Source: Chaenocephalus aceratus (lineage: Eukaryota > Chordata > Actinopteri > Perciformes > Channichthyidae). From it: a DNA stretch of 64,000 bases. How positions within the stretch are numbered: position 1 is the stretch's first letter; the number at the start of each line of letters is the position of its first letter. Below, piece by piece: positions 47,875-58,453 of the stretch. The DNA lies in contig CM043792.1 of the NCBI GenBank assembly GCA_023974075.1, forward strand, positions 15,529,373-15,593,372, in the 5' to 3' direction. Under the pieces are notes generated by a model, which did no database searches, was not told the origin of the DNA, and saw only the letters and a program-made list of their open reading frames with translations. The position numbers and the translations under genes are program-made.

Positions 47875-48662
47875 CACTGAACAAAAATATAAACGCAACA
47901 CTTTTGTTTTTGCTCCCATTTTTCATGAGATGAACTCAAAGATCTAAAACATTTTCTAAATACACAAAATAACCATTTCTCTCAAATATTGTTCACAAAT
48001 CTGAAAAAATCTGTGATAGTGAGCACTTCTCCTTTGCCGAGATAATCCATCCCACCTCACAGGTGTGGCATATCAAGATGCTGATTAGACAGCATGATTA
48101 TTGCACAGGTGTGCCTTAGGCTGGCCACAATAAAAGGCCACTCTGAAACGTGCATTTTTGCTTTAATGGGGGGGTCCGAAAACCAGGCAGTATCTGGTGT
48201 GAGGGGTAGGGTTAGGGTAATGTTGTGAATCGAGTGGCCCATGGTGGTGGTGGGGTTATGGTATGGGCAGGCGTATGTAATGGACGACGAACCCAGGCCA
48301 CTCGATTCACAACATTACCCTAACCCTAACCGTACCCCTCACACCAGATACTGACTGGTTTTCGGACCCCCCCAATAAAGCAAAACTGCACGTTTCAGAG
48401 TGGCCTTTTATTGTGGCCAGCCTAAGGCACACCTGTGTAATAATCATGCTGTCTAATCAGCATCTTGATATGCCACACCTGTGAGGTGGGATGGATTATC
48501 TCGGCAAAGGAGAAGTGCTCACTATCACAGATTTTTTCAGATTTGTGAACAATATGAGAGAAATGGTTATTTTGTGTATCGAAAATGTTTTAGATCTTTG
48601 AGTTCATCTCATGAAAAATGGGAGCAAAAACAAAAGTGTTGCGTTTATATTTTTGTTCAGTG
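47875..48662. mobile_element. Tc1/mariner-type foldback element
   Basis: A 788-bp near-perfect palindrome flanked by TA duplications (47873-47874, 48663-48664). Arms 47875-48239 and 48296-48662 begin CACTGAACAAAAATATAAAC. The 57-bp loop (48240-48296) reads in the + direction as a 19-residue transposase remnant with the H-G-G-G-G-V-M-V-W-A-G motif of mariner/Tc1/pogo enzymes. TTAGGG-type hexamers sit near the arm bases. Confidence 0.92.
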
Positions 48663-48664
48663 TA

Positions 48665-49512
48665 GATTGGCCATGTCTTTCATGTGTCACAAACAGAAAA
48701 AGAAATAGCACCTGAGCCTGCAGAAACTACCTTTCATTAAAACAATGTTTATCATGATATTTACATTTCTAAAGCCTGTAGAGAAGGCAATATGTGGTGA
48801 GGAATGTCAAACATGCAATCAACTGCATCCAACAGTGAATTTCAGCAAATAACAAATATAGTGTAACAAATCTCCAGATCAACAAACAGCACAGTTACTG
48901 TACATCAATCATGTATCAATAATCAATCACCTTTAAATCGTTTACAACATGTGAAATTCAGCATTTGTGTGATTCAATAAGTAGGTAACATTAGATAACT
49001 GCTGCCTTTTTGATTACATCTGTGTAGTAGCCAGTGTACATGTGTGCTCGATCATACGGTATCTATACAGTGGGCACCATGATTCTCTGAGCTTGACTGG
49101 TTAAGTATAAATGACATGTTGATTGTCAGTAGTTTAGGAACTAAATAGTGTGGGTCCAAAACATGAATCCTGATGTCAACAGCTGTTATTGTAAAGAATG
49201 TGGATGAATAGTTTGACCATATACCAAGTAAAAGAGGGTTGAAAAACAAAAGCATTTGCTTTCATAAAATTCTTAGCTGATAAAAGATCAGCGGTTTTTT
49301 CAAATTTATGATAAAAGTGTTTCACCAAGATACCAACAGTGCTCACTCTATATAAATATTTATACAATCACCCTGCCTTTTTGTCATCTCAGTCTCCTAA
49401 TCTAATTATCCTTCATATTATCAAAATAGTTTTTCAGCCAAGCTAAGATCCCTTTAACCTATTTCTTCTCCCTTGTTCCCTTCTCTTTAACGTGACAACA
49501 GTGTCTGATAAC
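48665..49512 (-). other. nkiras2 3' UTR and downstream sequence
   Basis: This lies downstream of the nkiras2 stop on the minus strand. I could not fix a polyadenylation site. No gene or clear repeat was found. Confidence 0.5.
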
Positions 49513-50966
49513 TCAGCTGTCTGTGGAGCCACTGCCCTTGTTCTTATTGCGACTGAGTGGGAAAGTGGACTTGCTCTGAGGCTGGGTCATTTTGCTGGCC
49601 AGGTAGACGAAGGGTTCGATCAGGGTTCGGCGTTCCACCACCGACACCTCCCACAGACGCACCTTCTCATTTTTTGCCCAGTTCTGAACCATGTTAGAGT
49701 CCACTCTCCTCTCATCCTGCTTGTCCAGCTTGTTACCCAGCACAACAATGGTCACCTGTGGATCAGGGTCAACAGGTTAGTCCCATGTCAATGTAATCTA
49801 CTGTCGACATCAGTGCATTTCGTCTCAATACTAGCATGAAAACAGCTATGGCAGGTTATCTATTGGGACTTTAAGAGAATCAGGAGTAAATAACATTCAA
49901 CTGTGTTCAGTCTTTACCTCTTTCTTGTCTCTGTGACGATCAATGTCCTTCTTGAGGGCCTCCATCCGCTTAAAGGACTCTTTACTGTCAATGCTGTAGA
50001 CCAGTACAAAGCCATCTGCAAAAGTGTAGTAATGTCGAGGAAACTCCATCCCATCCCTGAGTCCGCGGGTGTCATAGAATCGCACCTGCTCTCTTGTGCC
50101 ACGATCAGTTTCTATAGAGCCGATGTAGATGTCCTCCAGGGTCTCCATGGGCTCTGAACCTAAGCATGCATAACAAATACAGGTAAACATGGTGTAATAC
50201 TGCGAGAAAAGTAAGACATAATTAAAACATAAGTGAGCACTTTTAAACGTTCTTATATAAAACAAGTAGCATTACATATAAAACATATGCATGTAATCGG
50301 TTCGACATTACGCAGAAGAGTAACTGGGGGATGGGGTTACTTACTTAGTCATTTTTAGCAAACAGGATTCTAATTTGGCAACAATCATGTCAGTGATGGT
50401 AAAGTGTGTGCCAATTAGAAATAATCCATTTTCAAAACATGCAAACAAATATAAAGTAAATAGAAATCTAATTTGGCAGATCATGTTAATAATTTTAGCA
50501 AATTAGTTTTTTCCCAAAGAAAACTTTAGAAACTGAAAGCATATCATTGGTGTTGCAGTAGTAACAATAAAAAAGATCTAACATTTCCAAAAAATAATGT
50601 AAGTTTTAGGGCTGGTGCTGAATTTCTGAAACTTTGAAGATATCTACCTGCAAAAAATGAATATGCTCTCTGGATTACGCTTCATGACTTTGTACTGCAA
50701 TTCAAATAATATATGTTTAATGTCTGTTTCCTAATTATTACTAAATGCATGTTGGATAACTTAACCCTAAAAGTACCAGTATAGGAGGAATACGAATTGC
50801 TATCAATATAGTGCATCAGAGGCGTGTCAACGAATACATCAAAAGTACATTGTTATCATTCAAAAGGAATACCTGCAACATGGTTGGCATACAGCAGTTG
50901 TTCCAGTACAGCCGTTTTACCCACTGCAGCCTGGCCACAAACAACCACCTTGCAGCTTTTTCCCAT
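49513..50966 (-). CDS. nkiras2: NF-kappaB inhibitor-interacting Ras-like protein 2 (kappaB-Ras2)
   Basis: A small Ras-like protein that, in characterised vertebrates, binds IkappaB-beta/NF-kappaB complexes in the cytoplasm and slows IkappaB breakdown. It also restrains Ral. Coding exons on the minus strand: 50966-50873, 50159-49918, 49755-49513 (stop TGA), total 192 aa against 191 in human. ATG 50966 is followed at once by the conserved [11 protein letters not shown] start. The P-loop is G-Q-A-A-V-G-K-T, with Ala where classical Ras has Gly12. The switch-II segment is D-T-R-G-L-R-D, with Leu at the Ras Gln61 position, both hallmarks of kappaB-Ras. N-K-L-D is the guanine-specificity motif. There is no CAAX tail. 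Paralogue choice (2 over 1) rests on synteny and C-terminal similarity. Confidence 0.95.
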
Positions 50967-51475
50967 GGCTTACTCTCAGGTCGGAATATCTGTGTTTCGG
51001 AGAAGACACACAGGAGGAAAACTGTCAACATTCTTTATAAGCGTTACGGTGTTAGTGCATACAAAAAGCATGCGTTTTGGGTAGCAACATTGCTAACATA
51101 TGATGGTGTTATAATCATCTACTGACTAAGAACAGATAAAGATGACCAAATATAACATTAGTAAAAAGCTAATATTATTACAGTAACGCTAGCTAGCTGA
51201 GTATGCTGACGTGTTTACTGTGTATGAACTGAAACATTAGCATAGCATTAGCTTTCGGTGAAATCCAGGAACAGTATTTTATATACCAAGGTAATGTAAC
51301 GTGAAACTGACTAACTCGAATCAATGTCGTGTCATCAACAATACATACACACGGGTGTTGGCTACATGCAAGGAGATATATATAAACATTGGTTTTATGT
51401 TGTACTTACAAGCAAACTGCTCTTCTGTCCTAACGGGCTACTTCCTGTTTACACTGTACGTAACGACTGCAGTAA
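50967..51475 (-). other. nkiras2: nkiras2 5' UTR exons
   Basis: The coding exon extends back to about 50989, preceded on the minus strand by a pyrimidine-rich tract and ACACAG. A GTAAGT donor (plus ACTTAC, 51404-51409) marks a likely first non-coding exon starting at 51410 and running toward about 51475. This is predicted from splice motifs only. Confidence 0.55.
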
Positions 51476-51505
51476 GTGGCCCCGCCCCTCCCCATTGACG
51501 GCAAA
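51410..51505. promoter_or_regulatory. Shared divergent promoter of nkiras2 and dnajc7
   Basis: Fewer than 100 bases separate the predicted nkiras2 first-exon donor from the dnajc7 ATG. The interval holds an ETS-type CTTCCTG (51441-51447) and a GC box CCCCGCCCC (about 51480-51488) and has no TATA box. This fits a housekeeping bidirectional promoter. Confidence 0.65.
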
Positions 51506-54500
51506 ATGGCGAAGGAGAGCTGTGATGAAGTGAACATGGACCCTGATATGGATCTGCCGAGTGACGAAGAATTAGAAAGGTAACACAAATTGTAGCCGTG
51601 TTGTCAGCAGCAGAAAAACACATTTATCGAAGCGTCTTACTGACATGTGTGATAAGATGCCCTTCCAGCATTAATTATCTTCGCATTTCGCACTATGTAA
51701 GCTAACTAGCTGAATGCGGGGTCTCGTTTAGCTTGGCTGTCCTCCTCTTTTAGCTAGCTCCTGTGCTAGATTTATGCTTTACAGCCAGGCACATTGTCCT
51801 ATCCATGCATTTGTCTCAAGGTTCACCAAGATTGAAATATTGCACTCTTTTGCAGTATTACCAGTAGGAAACTTCCAGAATAACTAGTCAATGACCTCTC
51901 CTCTCACTGTGTGGTCGTGATGTAAAACATGACAAGACTTCCAAAAAAAGTAACGGCGGTGGCCCGCAGCATGGTGTCAGATGTTGCTGGCTTTGCTCCT
52001 TGTCAGCTTCACAAAATAGACTACGTGTAGTAATTTGTGCCCTGCCTGCTTGTTAGGCTCTGTCTATGTTTAGCTAACTTTCCAGCAAGCTCTCTAATGC
52101 ACACTGTCAGTCACAATCCTGGATATGCTCTCTTTACACATGCTTATTAAGGTGATGACTACACTTTTGAATTCAAGGAGCTTTTTTGCCATGGAAAGTT
52201 GAAGAACATTGTTGCCAAAGCATCAAGATATTAAGGATATTATGTCCATGTGGACACTACACAAATGACAGTGATCAGTGATGTGTTAATTAACACAACA
52301 TAGAGATATCAATTTACACTATAAATATTATCAGCAAGACATGTCACATGTCACTTTCTCATGGGAGTAATTAAAAAATGTTAAGGCCATGAAGCTGTCT
52401 TAAAGTGTACCTTGTTAAAGTAAAGCCGGTCCTTATTTTAACAATCGTTTGCCAATGTACAATGAAGTACATTTCTGTCTTAGAATCTCCTGTCAAACAG
52501 AAACTACATATTCAATTGTACTCTTCTTTTTGTGTCTTCCTTTTTAAATATGTCTGGTCACTGAGCCTATACTGGTTTGGGATCTGTCTTGTCTGCCTTC
52601 AATCTCTGACATTAGAGAGATTCTATAACATCATTATCTCTTTTAGGGCCAGATCACTTTAAAATCTACATTTAGTTTTTTCTTTCCAATGTTCCACACA
52701 GGTTTCTTTTAATTGCTTTAGTTGCTGTCTTTCTGTCCACTTTAACACAGGGATGCAGAGGTCTTCAAGGAGCAAGGCAATGCCTTTTATATCAAGAAGG
52801 ATTACGCAGAAGCATTCAATTATTACACCAAGGCCATAGGTAATTCAAACAATGTGGGACTTTCTTGCTGTTAGTCGATGGGGTTATTCCGATTTTCCTG
52901 TTTCAATAAGAAATAAAAGTTTGAATTCTGTCTGTCCTTGATAGGATGTCAATAACTTGTTTGTTATACAGACATGTGTCCAAAGAATGCAAGTTACTAT
53001 GGAAACCGGGCAGCCACGCTAATGATGTTGTGTCGGTACAGAGAGGCTTTAGAGGATTCCCAGAAAGCAGTACGACTAGATGACGACTTCATGAAGGTGG
53101 GTTACATTATATTAAAGGAAAAATGACTCGGCTTGCAAAAAGCAATTATTTTCAAGTGTCATTTTTGTTTTGCTTACATACACAGTTACTCAGCATCTTT
53201 ACTCATTTCTTGCTAAGAGATTTCTAACATGTGTCCTAAATGCTGTAGACAATGCATAGAAAAGGGACATCACCGCTTTTTGAAATAGCAGTAATATTCT
53301 GTGTAAAGATTGGGATTTCTTTTCATCTTTAAATTGTTGTTTATTGTGCGATGTGGCTCCTAAATACATTTGTTATAAAACCACACCCCTATGTAATACT
53401 GCATGCCTGAATTAAAGTATATGGTTAAGATATGCTTTAGAGATTTTACCATTTCAAGATTCTTAAAATAATTGTAAACCTGTCTTAAAAGGGTTGTTGC
53501 TAACAAATTACTTAATGTGTCTACAGAGATTGTCAGGGACGTTAGGGGTCATCACGTTGGAAACCTGCTCCTGTGGTTTGTTTATAGCCCAACATAAGCT
53601 TTTTTCTTCCAGTGATTCTCTTGCTGAACAACATTTGTCATTATCATATACCTATGTTGGCCAAAGAGGTTATTTTCTGCTCTTATCCAAAACTGACAAT
53701 AACAATGTGTTACATTACAAAGGTTTAAGATAAAGCTCGTCATGGTTTAATATTACTTCTTTGAACCAGGGAACTGAGTAAAGTTATCAGCTTAGTTTGT
53801 AAACTGTAAATCTTTTACCCACAGGGCCACCTGCGAGAGGGCAAGTGCCACCTGACGCTCGGCAATGCAATGGCTGCCAACCGCTGTTTCCAGAGAGTTC
53901 TGGAGCTGGAGCCTGACAACGGCCCGGCTCAGCAGGAGGTGAGACTGACTCAGTTTGACAGAGCGTGAACTGACAACTTGGACATGATTTCCCACTCTCA
54001 GACGAGCTTTGGCCAAGCTAGTGCGAATAAAGTGAAAACAGGCTGATACTTAGCAGCTTAAGACGAGATAAACTAGAGATGGTGTTAATCCTCAATGAGA
54101 CAACCATGAGGACAGTTCTAGACACAGAAGAGAGGCCATTAGTAGCTGTTAGCAATACATCTACTGCAGGTCTTTGAATTCTTTATCTGACTACCACAAA
54201 TTCCTTACAGGTCAAGAATGCAGAGTCCATCCTTGAATATGAGAGAATGGCAGAGATTGGATTTGAGAAGAGAGACTTCAGGATGGTAAGCTACACATTA
54301 GTTACAATCTAATGATCCCAGTTGTGTGGTTGGTATGTCACCAGTAACACAATATGTGATTGTGTCCAGGTTGTTTTTTGCATGGACCGTGCCTTGGAGT
54401 CAGCTGCAGCCTGTCACAGGTTTAAGATACTGAAGGCAGAGTGCTTAGCACTGCTGGGACGCTACCCTGAAGCTCAATCTGTGGCCAGGTAAAGCAGTCA

Positions 54501-56900
54501 TTCTCACAATTAAAAGGTACAAATGAACAGTTTTCGCTTGGGCCCTGCTCCCATTATGGAGGACATTTTACTATCAGTTGCTAAAAGTCTCATCGCTGCG
54601 GGGGAGCATATATTCTGTTTTCAGATGTGAACTCACCCTTTAAACATGATGACACAAAATGCTATGTTTTTTGTTATTTCTCCTTTGGTGTCATTTTTGT
54701 ATTTGTGCTTTTTTTTCACCATAAATAATGTTTTTTTGTTCCTGTTTAGTGATATACTCCGAATGGACTCCACTAACGCTGATGCTCTGTACGTGCGAGG
54801 CCTCTGTCTGTACTATGAGGACTGCATTGAAAAGGCTGTCCAGTTCTTTGTTCAAGCCCTGCGCATGGCACCTGACCACGACAAGGCTCGGCTCGCATGC
54901 AGAGTAAGTATTATTAATCAAACATATTACAAATAAATCGTGAATTCCCTCTCATCTAATTAAGTCCTATTGAAATTGATGTTACTGTGGCCCAGAGTAG
55001 CGTTTAAGGTTGTCCTATGTCTTCTCTTTCCAGAATGCAAAAGCACTAAAAGCCAAGAAGGAGGAGGGGAACAAGGCGTTCAAGGAGGGGAACTTTGAGG
55101 CAGCCTGTGAGCTTTACACTCAGGCCCTCACAATAGATCCCAACAACATCAAGACTAATGCCAAGCTGTTCTGTAACAGGGCCACCGTTGGATCGAAGGT
55201 GAGGAACATGCACAGGAGAGATGCTCCTCATTTACATCGGACAAGGTGTTTTGTGTGTCCAACAACTGTACGGGTCATCTTATCATACTCTGTGTCTATT
55301 TGCCTAACGCCACTGCAAACACATGTGTTGCTAAGGGGGTATTGTAGCTAGGATACTTGTAATTGCAAATGAGTCATTAGATTTGTAAATATTGCATATG
55401 AGACTGACAAGAGGGATAAAGGTAAGCAAAGAAACATTATCAACCTTACAACAATTACAGAACTGCATCCAATGAATTAGTCTTGATAATAGAAGTTTGA
55501 TCAGGCAATAATTGATATTTAAGTAAACAAGTTATACTTTGTGTATAACACACACACCCTAATATAGTTATTCATATGTAAGCACAGGCATTGTTATTGT
55601 CGCCATATTATACGTTCTTCTGTCACATGAAGAGAATAGTAGGCCATCGTTATTTCTCTCTCTGCCCCTCTCTTGCATTATCACACTTCCCTCTTTTTCT
55701 TTAAAGCTAAATAAACTAGAACAGGCCATTGAAGACTGCACAAAGGCCATTAAACTGGATGAGACCTACATCAAGGCCTATTTACGGAGAGCACAGTGGT
55801 ATGTCCCAGTTTTTCTAACTTGGTTGTTAATAGAGAGATTATGTGTTGTCGTACTTTCTCTTCAAACGGAGGACATTATCATTATCTGCACTTCTCCTAT
55901 TGTATTGTTCAAACTGGACTGAGAAACTATTTCACATGTGTGCTCTCTGTGCTGCAGCTTCATGGACACAGAGCAGTATGAAGAGGCAGTGCGAGACTAT
56001 GAGAAGGTTTACCAGACAGAGAAGACAAAAGGTGAGAATCCAACCCCTCTTATTTGACAGCTGACTCAGTTTCAGCATTACAAATATCTCCTCTTTCTGC
56101 TTATTGTTTTTTGAACATGTCCTGTCTTTTTATGTTATCCTCTAGAACATAAGCACTTCCTGAAACAGGCCCAACTGGAGTTGAAGAAAAGCAAGCGGAA
56201 AGATTACTACAAAGTGCTTGGAGTGAATAAGAACGCCACAGAGGAGGAAATCAAGAAAGCATACCGCAAACGGGCACTTTTACATCACCCAGGTGCCTAA
56301 CTGAACAGAGAAGTTCCTGTAAAAACAAAGCAATCATTGTGCAATTCAGCGTATACTGCTCGGTCTATATGTTTATTTCACTTCTCCTTCCCATCAGACC
56401 GTCACAGCGGAGCTAGTCCTGAGTTGCAGAAGGAAGAGGAGAAGAAGTTCAAGGAGGTGGGCGAGGCCTTCAGCGTGCTGTCAGACCAAAAGAAGAAGAC
56501 ACGCTATGACAGTGGTCAGGATCTGGAGGATGAAGGCATGAACATGGGAGGTCAGTTCTGGGCGATTCTTGGGGTGTGGAAGGGTGAACAGAATAAAGGG
56601 AACGTCTGAGCTAATAACCCGCCTTTTTATTATTATTAAAAAGCAGTCTCCATGGTGAGAATATGGCGTGAAAGTGCTCTGCGATTATGTTAATTATTCC
56701 TTTTTGTCTCCAGCAGACTTTGATGCCAACAACATTTTCAAGGCATTCTTTGGAGGCCCAGGAGGTTTTAGTTTCGAAAGTCAGAAATGTGAGTTGAGTT
56801 TTTTAATCTTTTAACCATTTAAATTTGATATCAGATATTGACTTATCTGTTTTATCTTTCAGCATCTGGTCCGGGAAATTTCTTCTTCCAGTTTGGTTAA
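51506..56900 (+). CDS. dnajc7: DnaJ homolog subfamily C member 7 (TPR2)
   Basis: A cytosolic co-chaperone that links Hsp90 and Hsp70 through TPR domains and stimulates Hsp70 through its J domain. Fourteen coding exons: 51506-51579, 52751-52839, 52972-53096, 53825-53938, 54211-54285, 54370-54488, 54750-54903, 55034-55198, 55707-55798, 55958-56031, 56146-56292, 56398-56550, 56717-56788, 56863-56900. Phases close to 496 aa plus TAA; human is 494. TPR repeats run from about residue 25 to 360. The J domain (about 380-450) has K-D-Y-Y-K and the H-P-D motif at 408-410, with intron 11 inside the Asp codon. The tail is G-N-F-F-F-Q-F-G. The ATG at 51506 is the first in a GC-rich leader and is followed by an acidic N-terminus. 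It shares a promoter with nkiras2. Confidence 0.97.
51580..52750 (+). other. dnajc7 intron 1
   Basis: A 1.2-kb intron with GTAACA donor and CACAG acceptor. No gene or mobile element is recognised. Confidence 0.7.
53097..53824 (+). other. dnajc7 intron 3
   Basis: A 0.7-kb intron. Nothing is recognised in it. Confidence 0.7.
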
Positions 56901-58135
56901 TCGGAGGAGGATTTGTCTACATAAAGAGTTACTACATCAGGACTTTTCAACAATATCAACCCTCGACCCACCATGCGTATTTAATGACTGGCTAATTGCA
57001 AGTCAGTTCCCTGTCTATGCCATTGACTGAATGAATGCAACCCAATGACCACATGCAACAAGCGATGTACAGGCCGTATTGCAACGAGACCAAGTGCACA
57101 GGATGAGTTGATAGCATTACTGCTTTTAAATAGTTTTTTATTCTTTTCAGAATGAAACACACTTTAAAGATAGCAATGGCTGACAACAATGGTCCAAATA
57201 CTTGCTGATAGCAGAGATTGTGCAGCTATCATATCAGAGCTTTTAGGGATCCATACAGGAAGTGACATCCTTAGGAAACTTTGGAGATGCAACTAAGCCA
57301 GCTTTTATCCAGCTCACCTTACTGCTGAGGCGGCACTCTGCATGACAGTAATAACTTGTTTAATGATTTCTGAAGCAAATCACTTAGACTGTCTCTGTAG
57401 AGGCAGACAGTTGGCTGCTACAAATTTGCACTAAAAACTGCCTTCTTGTCATAAGCCAATAGAAGCTCTTCAGCGTTTAGTTTTAAATTCACAGCTGGTG
57501 TCTAGAGCTCCACTCGCAATACAGCTGAAGTACATTAGAGAGATGGCAGCAGAGACAGCGGTGGCCCCCTCCCTTCGTTGCCACAAGTTTTATGTTTGAT
57601 GTTGCCATTCACAGATTGCTGAATTGTACATTTTACTGGAATGTAAAGTGTTTATTTGTGATTCTTTTTTTTCTTTTTTGTATATTTATTGTACATTTGC
57701 TGTCTAACAGAACCATTGGTGTAAGATGAGGACACTTTTCTCTTAAAGGTTTGCAAGAGTTTATGATCAACCCTTTGACACAAATACAGGAAGGTAATTG
57801 TTTTTGCTTGGCCTACACATAATATTATGCTGCGATTATACTCCATGTGTTCATTGACTGTGAAGCAAGTTATCAAATGTTACTCAATTCAACATATGAC
57901 CATAAGAAAATAACCTATGTGTTTGCTATTGTCTAAGAAAGTCAGGCAGTGTGCAATGGTGTATACCTGGTAAAGTTCAGTTACTTCCTGATGAGTGTTG
58001 TTGTTCTATTGGTGCACTTAATGAAGAAAAGAAAAGCGACCTCATCTTTACTCATTGTTGTTGCCCTTATGGTGAAACCATCCTCTTTATCCTTAAAAAA
58101 GTACCAGGCAAGTCAATAAAGTTGGCCTCCTCTGG
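56901..58135 (+). other. dnajc7: dnajc7 3' UTR
   Basis: Sequence after the TAA. AATAAA at 58115-58120 is a good polyadenylation signal, which gives a UTR of about 1.2 kb. No CNP-like coding sequence is present here. Confidence 0.65.
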
Positions 58136-58269
58136 GTTTCCTCTAAACTGTTTTTCTTTCTTTGAGTTGCATAACAATTAAAACTTGAGATAATCTATAA
58201 ATATTGAGTATTTGCGCCTAGAAAATTGTTATTAGTATTTGAAAAGATTATTAACAACAAAGTTGATAA

Positions 58270-58453
58270 AAATAGAATTGTTTACATGTCATAAAGATGT
58301 ATGTGTAATACGTAGGTCGTGAAGAAGATGGCACTGTTTCCCACTCGGTTTGTTATTGTTGTTGCTAGGATACCAGTTGACCGGAAACGCTTATGAGTTA
58401 AACACGCTAAAGTTAATGTCTGCAGGAGTTTTTACACAACAGTTTGCCTAAAA
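58270..58453 (+). promoter_or_regulatory. odad4: odad4 upstream region with FOX and RFX-like motifs
   Basis: TTGTTTAC (58278-58285) matches the forkhead consensus used by FOXJ1. GTTGCTAGGATAC (58361-58373) matches an RFX X-box except for one base in the second half-site. Both lie within 180 bases of the odad4 ATG. The gene builds motile cilia, which FOXJ1 and RFX factors control. Confidence 0.5.

Noticed and set aside
48057..48242. 61-codon minus-strand frame in the Tc1 foldback
   Set aside because: It lies entirely in an inverted-repeat arm; the transposase remnant is in the loop on the other strand.
53494..53733. 79-codon frame in dnajc7 intron 3
   Set aside because: Purely intronic; the spliced phase of dnajc7 closes without it.
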